NCBI GenBank assembly: GCA_965243415.1
Contig: OZ251549.1
Location: 124,001 to 188,000, forward strand
Length of the DNA: 64,000 nucleotides
Direction of reading: 5' to 3'
Source: G965204755 sp965243415
GTDB taxonomy: Bacteria > Acidobacteriota > Vicinamibacteria > Marinacidobacterales > Marinacidobacteraceae
Of the stretch, positions 57,837 through 64,000 are shown in pieces. Made by a program: the position numbers and the translations under genes. Position 1 is the first letter of the stretch. Every line of letters begins with the position of its first letter. Under the pieces are notes generated by a model. That model was not told the origin of the DNA, did not search any database, and saw only the letters and a program-made list of their open reading frames with translations.

Positions 57837-59849
57837 TCAGGGAAAGCGGAGCGACAGCCGGCCGAGCACGCCCAGCCGCGCCAGGCGGATGGGCGGCCGG
57901 TCGCCGTCCCGGTCGGGGGCGCCGACCTGGATCACCGCCTTGCCGGACAGGATCAGGAGCAGGTCCTCGCCCAGCAGGCGCCGGCGGAAACCGGTGAGGG
58001 TGCGGACGCCCTTCGCCTCCTCCGGCCAGGCGGCGGCGACGGCGCGCAGTTCTTCCTGGGTGGCGAGCAGGTCCGGGGCGACCCCGTGCTCGGCGGCGCG
58101 CAGTTTGAGCCAGGTCTCGAGCAGCAGCGCCAGCGATTCCGGCGCCGCCCGGCGCTCCACCTTGCCGGAACCGGTGAAGACCACCGGCTGCGCCGCCCCC
58201 TGCCGGAGCACCCGCAGCACCTCGGCGCCGTGCTTCTCCAGGACGCCCCGGGTCTGGGCCGCGGTCTTGGGATCGCCCTTCGGCGGCCGCCGGCCGTCGC
58301 CGGAGCGGTAGGGGGCGAGCAACTGGTCGTGGTTCCGCGGCCCCCGCCGGGCCAGGTCGCGGACCACCCCGTCCTTCAGGATCTTGACCCGGGGCCGGTT
58401 CGCGGAGCGCGCCCGCCGCTCCCGCCAGGCGACCAGCGCCCGGAGCGCGCCCCGCTGCTCGGGGGTGAACCCGGCGCCGTCGAGGGCGCGGTAGGCCTCC
58501 TCCGGTTCCGGCGGACCGTAGGAGTCCTCCCGGGAGAGGGGCGCCATCTCCTCTTCGAGCCACTCGAGCCGCCCCAGCGCCCGCGCCCGTTCCCGCAGTT
58601 TCCGCTCGAGCGGCAACAGGTAGCGGACATCGGAGATGGCGTACTCGATCTGCCGGGGCGCCAGCGGCCGCGCCAGCCAGTCGGACATCTGTTCCTGCTT
58701 CGAGAGTTCCCGGCCCACGAACCCGGCGACCAGGGTGCGCAGGGCGATCTGCAGTTTGCGCTGGTGGCCGATGACCGCCGCCGCCACCTGGGTGTCGAAC
58801 ACGTTCCGGGGCGCCACGCCGCCGATCGCGTGGAAGATCTCGAAGTCGTGCCGGCCGGAGTGGACCACCTTGCGCACCCCGGGGTCCGCGAGGAGTTCGA
58901 AGAGCGGGGTCAGGTCGGGGACCGCCAGCGGGTCCACCACCGCCTCCAGGGAGTCGGTGGCGACCTGGATCAGGCCCAACTCGGGGACCAGCCGGTGCTC
59001 GGGGATGAACTCGGTGTCGAGGGCGAAGGCGCCGGCGGCCCGGATCTCGGCGGCGAGTTGCCGCAGCGCCGCTTCGTCGGCGACCACCCGGACCCCGGCG
59101 ACGACCTCCCCGCCGTCGACCTTCCCGGCGGCGACCTCCCCTGCCGCGCCGGAGCCCTTCGGCTCCCGCCCCCTCGCCTCCCGGGCCGGCCTCCCCGCCG
59201 CCGGCGTCCGGGAGGAGTCGGAGCGCCGGTCGCCGCTCCGCCGCCGGCCGGGCCCGGACGGGCGTCCGGAACGGGCCGGGCGGGAGGAGTCCCGGCGCGG
59301 ACTCGACGCGCCCGACGCTTCCGGCTCTTCCCGGCGGGCGTTTCGCTGGCCGGGGCTCTGCCGGTCCGACCGGCCCCGGTCGGACTTCTGCCGGTCGGCC
59401 TGCTGCCGGTCCGACTGCTGCCGGTCCGACTGCTGCCGATCCGACTGCTGCCGATCGGGGCGTTCCCGGTCGGACTTTCGCCGGTCGGGCTTTTCCCGGT
59501 CGGACTTCACGCCGACGGACTGCTGCCGGTCGGACTTCTGCCCGTCGGACGGTTCCCCGTCGGACTCTTCGGGGCCGGGCCGTTCCCGATCCGGTTTCCG
59601 GCGTTCGGGCCGCCTTCTCCGGCGTCCTCCCTCGTCGGACCTCGTCCGCTCCGGAGCCGGTTTCGCCGCTCCTCCGGGGGCCGATCCCCCGGGCGTCCCT
59701 CCTTCGGAGGCCCCTCCTTCCGGCGCCCCTCCGTCGGGCCTCTCTCCTCCGGGGGCGGCGCTTCCGGAACGGCGGTCCGGCCGGCCGGCGGCGGCCGGCG
59801 CCGAAGCCCCTTCCTCCGCCCCGAGTGGCGGGTGCGAGGTATCTCCCAA
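57837..59849 (-). CDS. rnd: RNase D with long low-complexity N-terminal extension
   Basis: The C-terminal 416 or so residues are RNase D: FALDTEFIPEH (DEDD motif I), VVHSGRHDFEIFHAIGG (II), AISDVRYLLPLERKL (III), and an HRDC domain (EEAYRALDGAGFTPEQRGALRALVAWRE). It trims 3' ends of tRNA and other RNAs. Upstream in frame lies about 250 residues of charged low complexity with QQSDR and QKSDR repeats, absent from E. coli RNase D. Start uncertain: TTG 59847-59849 gives the extension, ATG 59991-59993 a longer one, GTG 59085-59087 the core alone. Confidence 0.82.
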   Translation of the reverse strand: MGDTSHPPLGAEEGASAPAAAGRPDRRSGSAAPGGERPDGGAPEGGASEGGTPGGSAPGGAAKPAPERTRSDEGGRRRRRPERRKPDRERPGPEESDGEPSDGQKSDRQQSVGVKSDREKPDRRKSDRERPDRQQSDRQQSDRQQSDRQQADRQKSDRGRSDRQSPGQRNARREEPEASGASSPRRDSSRPARSGRPSGPGRRRSGDRRSDSSRTPAAGRPAREARGREPKGSGAAGEVAAGKVDGGEVVAGVRVVADEAALRQLAAEIRAAGAFALDTEFIPEHRLVPELGLIQVATDSLEAVVDPLAVPDLTPLFELLADPGVRKVVHSGRHDFEIFHAIGGVAPRNVFDTQVAAAVIGHQRKLQIALRTLVAGFVGRELSKQEQMSDWLARPLAPRQIEYAISDVRYLLPLERKLRERARALGRLEWLEEEMAPLSREDSYGPPEPEEAYRALDGAGFTPEQRGALRALVAWRERRARSANRPRVKILKDGVVRDLARRGPRNHDQLLAPYRSGDGRRPPKGDPKTAAQTRGVLEKHGAEVLRVLRQGAAQPVVFTGSGKVERRAAPESLALLLETWLKLRAAEHGVAPDLLATQEELRAVAAAWPEEAKGVRTLTGFRRRLLGEDLLLILSGKAVIQVGAPDRDGDRPPIRLARLGVLGRLSLRFP
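59358..59550 (-). repeat. 15-bp repeat in the RNase D N-terminal extension
   Basis: Four clear and several diverged units of TGCTGCCGGTCCGAC (plus strand) encode QQSDR repeats on the minus strand. The frame is kept. The purest copies are at 59401-59458. Confidence 0.8.
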
Positions 59850-60474
59850 GAAAACGGTGACTCCGTTCCCGCGCGCGGTCGGCGCCGGGACCCCCCGGCG
59901 GGCGCGGCGCCGCGATCCGTCGCGGAGCGCCGGGAACGGCGAACGGGCGGAGTGTACCCGCCGCCGGCGCCTCCGGGGCCCGTGTGCTTGCATACGCCGT
60001 TCGGCGGCGTCAGCGGCGAACTTCAGCGGCGAACTTCTGCGGCGAACGACAGCGGCGAACGCCCGCTCCGGGAGCCCCCTCCGAATCTCCCCCGAAATCC
60101 CCTTCGCACTCTCCCGATGACCCGCCGGCCGCGCCCCGCCCTCCCGCCGCCCCGCCCCGCCCTCCCCCCGCCGATCCCGGGTCGGCCTCCCGGCAGGAAC
60201 GAGGCCCTTCGCGGGGACGCCCTTCACCGGAAGGCCCTTCGCCGCGAAGCCCGCCCAACCGGGTCCCGCCGCGCCGGAACCCCGCGCCCCGCTGCCGGCC
60301 GGCCCTCCGGCCCCGACGCGCCGGGGGCGGCGGAGACTCGCGGCCCGCGCGGCGGGGATCCCCGGGACCGCCCCGGCGGACGGCCTCCCGGACCGCGCCG
60401 GGCCCGCCTGACCATCGCCGGCCCGACCCCCGCCGGCCCGACCCCCGCCGGCGACTGAGCGGAGGACTGGCCCC
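59850..60474. other. Intergenic stretch, 625 bp
   Basis: No gene is confidently supported. A 13-bp repeat (CAGCGGCGAACTT and variants) occupies 60011-60062 in four units. The plus-strand frame 60117-60458 starting MTRRPRPALPPP is Pro/Arg-rich without family motifs and I treat it as spurious. NhaC's ribosome-binding site GGAGG lies at the right end. Confidence 0.5.
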
Positions 60475-61884
60475 ATGGAGAACCCCGGCTTCGTCAGCCT
60501 GGTCCCGCCGGTCCTGGCGATCCTGGTCGCCCTGGCCACCCGCCAGGCGGTGCTGGCGCTCCTCGCCGGGGTGGTGCTCGGGGAGGTGGTGCTCGCCGGG
60601 GGGAGCCTCCTGCCGGCGCTGGCGAACTCGGTCACCCGGCTCACCGGCGCCTTCTCCGGCAACGCCGAGATCCTGCTGTTCAGCACCCTGGTCGGCGCGG
60701 TCCTCACCCTCGCCGGCCGCCTCGGCGGGGTCCACGGCTTCGTGGAATGGGTCACCGGCCGGGGCCTGGTCCGGGGCGCCCGGGGCGCCCAGGCGCTGGC
60801 GCTGATCCTGGGGTTCGGCATCTTCGTGGAGTCGTCCATCACCTGCCTGGTGAGCGGGACCGCGGCGCGGCCGCTCTTCGACCGCTTCCGCCTCTCCCGG
60901 GAGAAGTTGGCCTACCTCACCGACTCCACCTCGGCCCCGGTCTGCATCCTCCTCCCGATGAACGGCTGGGGGGCGCTGGTGATCGGCGTCCTGGGCACCC
61001 TCGGCGTCGAGAACGCGGTGGGGACGCTGGTGGAGAGCATCCCCTTCAACTTCTACGCGCTGGCCGCGGTGGCGCTCGCGGTCTGGTTCGGGCTCTCCGG
61101 GCGGGACTTCGGCCCCATGGCCCGGGCGCAGCACCGGGCGCGGGAGACCGGCCAGGTGCTTCGCGAAGGCGCCCGCCCGCTGGTGGCGGACGAGGTGCTG
61201 GCGGTCGGCCCCGACCCGGGCACCCCCCACCGGGCGCGGAACCTGCTGGCGCCGCTCCTGGTCATGCTGGTCATGATCTTCGTCGGCCTCCTCGTCACCG
61301 GCGACGGCGACCTCTTCGCCGGCAGCGGCGGGGTCTCGGTGCTCTGGGCGGTGCTGGCGGCCACGGCCACCGCGGTGGCCCTGGGGCTGTCCCAGCGGAT
61401 CCTCCGCCTGTCCGAGAGCGTGGACCTGGTGCTCCGGGGCGCTTCCGGGATGGTGCCGGTGGTGACCGTCCTGCTGCTGGCCTTCGCCATCTCCGGAGTG
61501 GCCCGCGACCTGGGCACCGGGGTGTACCTGGCCGGGCTGGCCGAGGGCGGGCTGCCGGCCGGGGCCGCGCCGGCGGTGTTCTTCCTCGCCGCCGGGGCGA
61601 TGGCCTTCTCCACCGGCACCTCCTGGGGCACCTTCGCCATCATGCTGCCGCTGGCGCTCCCCTCGGTGGGTGTCCTCGGCCTCGACGCCCCGCTGGTGGT
61701 GGGCGCGGTCCTCTCCGGCGGCATCTTCGGCGACCACTGCTCCCCGATCTCGGACACCACCATCATCGCCTCGATGGCCTCCGGGTCGGACCTGGTGGAC
61801 CATGTGAACACCCAGTTGCCCTACGCCCTGCTCGGCGGCGCCGCCGCGACGGCGGCCTTCCTCCTGGCCGGACTCCTCCTCTGA
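60475..61884 (+). CDS. Na+/H+ antiporter, NhaC family
   Basis: 469 residues with about 11-12 hydrophobic segments. The family signature FGDHCSPISDTTIIASM near residue 420 and the repeat-related GFGIFVESSITCLVSGTAARP are present. It exchanges cations (or a substrate/cation pair, as in malate/lactate antiporters) across the inner membrane. The ATG has GGAGG 9 bp upstream. A stand-alone gene. Confidence 0.9.
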   Translation: MENPGFVSLVPPVLAILVALATRQAVLALLAGVVLGEVVLAGGSLLPALANSVTRLTGAFSGNAEILLFSTLVGAVLTLAGRLGGVHGFVEWVTGRGLVRGARGAQALALILGFGIFVESSITCLVSGTAARPLFDRFRLSREKLAYLTDSTSAPVCILLPMNGWGALVIGVLGTLGVENAVGTLVESIPFNFYALAAVALAVWFGLSGRDFGPMARAQHRARETGQVLREGARPLVADEVLAVGPDPGTPHRARNLLAPLLVMLVMIFVGLLVTGDGDLFAGSGGVSVLWAVLAATATAVALGLSQRILRLSESVDLVLRGASGMVPVVTVLLLAFAISGVARDLGTGVYLAGLAEGGLPAGAAPAVFFLAAGAMAFSTGTSWGTFAIMLPLALPSVGVLGLDAPLVVGAVLSGGIFGDHCSPISDTTIIASMASGSDLVDHVNTQLPYALLGGAAATAAFLLAGLLL

Positions 61885-61899
61885 CCGGCCGCGGCGGGA

Positions 61900-61983
61900 G
61901 CCGAAGGACGCCGGCGGCGGGCCGAAGGACGCCGGCGGCGGGCCGAAGGGCGCCGGCGGCGGGCAGAAGGGCGCCGGCGGCGG
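61900..61983. repeat. 21-bp tandem repeat, 4 units
   Basis: Units at 61900-61920, 61921-61941, 61942-61962 and 61963-61983 share GCCGAAGGACGCCGGCGGCG with single changes. They lie between nhaC and the phenylalanine hydroxylase gene. Confidence 0.9.
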
Positions 61984-61999
61984 GGCCCTCCCCCGGTTC

Positions 62000-62005
62000 T
62001 ACACT
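62000..62005 (+). promoter_or_regulatory. -10-like TACACT before phhA
   Basis: TACACT lies 11 bp before the ATG at 62017, again without a clear ribosome-binding site between. Confidence 0.35.
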
Positions 62006-62016
62006 TCCCGGCTCCC

Positions 62017-62880
62017 ATGCCTGACGCCGCCGCGGTCCTGGAGGCCCCCGCCGGGACCGCTTCCCCCGCCCGCCGGACGCCGGAACTGGTCCCGCTCGAC
62101 CCCGACCATCCGGGTTTCCGCGACCCGGAGTACCGCGCCCGGCGCAACGCCATCGCCCGGCTGGCGCTCGACTACCGCCCCGGCGATCCGGCGCCGACGG
62201 TCGAGTACACCGCAGCCGAACACGCGGTCTGGCGGAAAGTGGGCGGCCTCCTGGCCCCCCGGCACCGGGAGCGGGCGGTGGCCGAGTACCGGACCGGCGC
62301 CGAGGCGGTGGCGCTCGACCGCGAGCGGATCCCCCAACTGGAGGAAGTCAACGAACGGATCCGCCCGCGCACCGGCTTCCGGATGCTGCCGGTCGCCGGG
62401 CTGGTGACCCCCCGCGCCTTCCTCTCCGGCCTGGCCGACCGGGTGTTCCTCTCGACCCAGTACATCCGCCACCACAGCCGCCCGCTCTACACCCCGGAAC
62501 CGGATGTCGTCCACGAACTGGTGGGGCACGCCGCCTCCTTCGCCCACGCCGGCTACGCCGACCTGAGCGCCCACTTCGGCCGGGCGGCCCGCGCCGCCGA
62601 CGACGAGGAAGTGGAGCGCATCGCCCGCACCTACTGGTTCACCCTGGAATTCGGCGCCGCGCTGGAAGACGGCGAAACGAAGGCCTACGGCGCCGGCCTG
62701 CTGTCCTCGGTGGGCGAACTCGACCGTCTGGGGACCGCCGAATTGCGCCCGTACACCCCGGAAGCGACCGCCGCCACCGAGTACGACCCGACGATGTACC
62801 AGCCCCAGTACTTCGTCGCCGCGAGTTTCGCGGAGATGGCGGAGCGCACCACCCGCTACCTCCGCCGCTTCTCCGACTGA
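62017..62880 (+). CDS. phhA: Phenylalanine 4-hydroxylase
   Basis: 287 residues, the length of bacterial monomeric enzymes. The non-haem iron facial triad is H166 and H171 in DVVHELVGH and E211 in YWFTLEFG. The pterin/active-site loop LPVAGLVTPRAFLSGLADRVF is conserved. It converts phenylalanine to tyrosine with O2 and a tetrahydropterin, in the cytoplasm. The family is monofunctional and free of the ACT regulatory domain here. Confidence 0.95.
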   Translation: MPDAAAVLEAPAGTASPARRTPELVPLDPDHPGFRDPEYRARRNAIARLALDYRPGDPAPTVEYTAAEHAVWRKVGGLLAPRHRERAVAEYRTGAEAVALDRERIPQLEEVNERIRPRTGFRMLPVAGLVTPRAFLSGLADRVFLSTQYIRHHSRPLYTPEPDVVHELVGHAASFAHAGYADLSAHFGRAARAADDEEVERIARTYWFTLEFGAALEDGETKAYGAGLLSSVGELDRLGTAELRPYTPEATAATEYDPTMYQPQYFVAASFAEMAERTTRYLRRFSD

Positions 62881-63229
62881 CGGAGCGGGGCCGCCCCCCT
62901 TCCCCGGCCCCGGTTCCCGCCGCGCCGGCGCCGATCGCGACCCGGAGCCGGGACGGATGGCGCGGAGGAGCAGCTTCGTCCGGCCTCAACCCGAGATAGC
63001 CGGTCCGCTCTCCGCCATCGGAGCCCGGCCATCGTTTGCGGGACGCCCGGCGGCGGGCCCTGCTATCCTTCCCGGGAAAGGGTCGCCTCCAATTGCTCAG
63101 TCGCCGTCACAAGGCGTGCGGGATGCCTGGCAAGCCCAAGATCAAGGGATTCGGCGCCACCAACCGAACGGCGGAATTCGCGAGCCCGCCGGGCGACCCC
63201 GCGGGACTACCAGGCGCAGTCCCTCTCAC
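62881..63229. other. Intergenic stretch and probable prophage boundary zone
   Basis: No gene is supported. GC content drops visibly after about 63060, where the sequence changes character toward the phage-like gene on the right. A TATCCT at 63063-63068 is present but no start codon follows at the usual distance. An attachment site may lie here but no repeat partner is in the window. Confidence 0.35.
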
Positions 63230-64000
63230 TCACCTCAGCGAGTTTCGAAAGACGGTCTGACCGTCTTCGCCGGTTTCGGCCCCGGCGACCATGCGATCGA
63301 CGAACGGACGGTCTTTCCCGATCGAGTAGAAACTGATGATCTGCGCCTTCGTCGGGTCGTTCTCGGGGCACCCGATCACGACGTTGTAACAGTCGCCATC
63401 GATCTCCGAGAGCAGGTTCAATCGGCGGGCCAATCGCTCGGGCGTGATGGGCCTCCCCGGCTGGTAGCGCATCACGATCTGGGGCTGTTCGATGAGGTGC
63501 GGCAGCAAACGGTATTCGCCTGCTGTCAGGTCGTGCCCCGCATATCGGATCCCACTCCTCGTTCGGTGCGCCCAGCCCCCTTGCTGCTTGCGCATGATCT
63601 CCTCGGGGAAACGCACCAGTTGCGTCCTGGAGCCGAGCCAATACCAGATTTCGTGGTCGAGGACTCCGATCGGCAGATCGCCGTGCGGCTGTTCCACGAA
63701 CCGCGTCAGGATCGGGCTCTCGACGACGGAACGGACCGCGGCGCGGGCGAACGCCTCTTCGGCAGCGTCGAGTCTCTCATCGCGATACCCCATGGGGCCC
63801 CGTGCCCGACACTTTCCGGGGTTCGCAGCCCAAGCCGCGTCGAGGCCTTCATCCACTCTCTCGATTTCGCCGGTGCGCTCGTTCTTCCAAGGGATCTCCT
63901 TTCGTGGCGGTGGCTCGGTGGCACCGCCGCGGCGCTCGGCCTCCGCCTCGTCGAGTTGGCGGACCTGGCACCCGCAACCCCAGCCGTTCGGCGGGAAGTG
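63230..64000 (-). CDS. Mu-like phage head-morphogenesis protein with C-terminal toxin-like domain (5' end beyond window)
   Basis: 257 codons run leftward from the window's right edge. The first residues, HFPPNGWGCGCQVR, are the conserved cysteine-containing end of the Mu gpF/SPP1 gp7-like head-morphogenesis domain. The C-terminal 150 residues (from HGDLPIGVLDHEIWYWLGS through the YNVVIGCPE strand) are not part of that domain and look like a phage-borne Barnase/EndoU/RelE-like nuclease domain of the kind fused to MuF proteins. Only the end is visible. A domain search of the full protein would decide. Confidence 0.65.
   Translation of the reverse strand, partial: HFPPNGWGCGCQVRQLDEAEAERRGGATEPPPRKEIPWKNERTGEIERVDEGLDAAWAANPGKCRARGPMGYRDERLDAAEEAFARAAVRSVVESPILTRFVEQPHGDLPIGVLDHEIWYWLGSRTQLVRFPEEIMRKQQGGWAHRTRSGIRYAGHDLTAGEYRLLPHLIEQPQIVMRYQPGRPITPERLARRLNLLSEIDGDCYNVVIGCPENDPTKAQIISFYSIGKDRPFVDRMVAGAETGEDGQTVFRNSLR

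Noticed and set aside
60117..60458. 113-codon plus-strand ORF before nhaC
   Set aside because: Pro/Arg/Ala-rich without any structured segment, typical of noncoding GC-rich DNA in this window.
63036..63260. Small plus-strand ORF of 74 codons
   Set aside because: It overlaps the end of the phage-like gene on the other strand, has no motif, and no ribosome-binding site or -10 hexamer at the usual distance.

Overview
This is a 64 kb stretch of a very GC-rich bacterial chromosome. The gene set points to Acidobacteriota: a VWFA-related protein of the family first defined in Acidobacteria (40651-42702), a TonB-dependent receptor with an N-terminal carboxypeptidase-regulatory-like domain (15491-18406), DUF5916, DUF5107/TPR and DUF2911 proteins, a VPS10/sortilin-type beta-propeller protein and an S9A prolyl oligopeptidase. 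No rRNA, tRNA or CRISPR array was seen. Class or genus cannot be fixed from the sequence alone.

Left part (1-18.4 kb). A leftward three-gene operon encodes a small protein, a PD-(D/E)xK restriction endonuclease and an adenine methyltransferase cut by the window edge. It is followed by a secreted propeller protein, about 1 kb of GC-rich composite repeats, a membrane protein, an IS1634-type insertion sequence with inverted repeats and a 5-bp target duplication, and a 1.17-kb array of about 35 copies of a 33-bp repeat. Then come the prolyl oligopeptidase, a hot-dog thioesterase, a DUF2911 protein and the TonB-dependent receptor.

Accessory island (18.6-35.3 kb). It holds an AAA_14/DUF4143 ATPase and a DUF1156 adenine methyltransferase whose reading frame is broken by a (GA)39 tract. 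Two intact and two decayed copies of one AAA+ ATPase follow, then a DUF2335 membrane protein, a RecQ-like helicase fused to a phosphoribosyltransferase domain and coupled to a DprA-like gene, and an SMC/OLD-like ATPase coupled to a DUF3226 TOPRIM protein. Three metabolic genes sit inside it: a class-I glutamine amidotransferase, a fumarylacetoacetate hydrolase-family protein and a cytochrome P450. The mix of methylase, helicase, DprA, ATPase/TOPRIM and gene remnants looks like a defence or genome-conflict region. The strongest single observation is the GA tract: losing one GA unit or gaining two would join the two halves of the methylase, the signature of a phase-variable gene.

Right part (35.4-63.2 kb). 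Mostly secreted or housekeeping genes: DUF5107/TPR, a CBM9-like protein with decaying copies of its 3' end, the VWFA protein, DUF5916, a lipoprotein, guaB, secA, an M23 peptidase, comM/yifB, a ccdA-cytochrome c-tlpA redox cluster, a dicarboxylate/amino-acid symporter, RNase D, an NhaC-type antiporter and phenylalanine 4-hydroxylase. The extreme right edge enters a probable Mu-like prophage with a head-morphogenesis protein carrying a C-terminal toxin-like domain.

Two themes recur: short minisatellites inside and between genes, and degenerate tandem copies of gene 3' ends downstream of the intact gene (P450, CBM9). Several genes have a -10-like hexamer only 6-8 bp before the start codon and no ribosome-binding site, which suggests leaderless transcripts.
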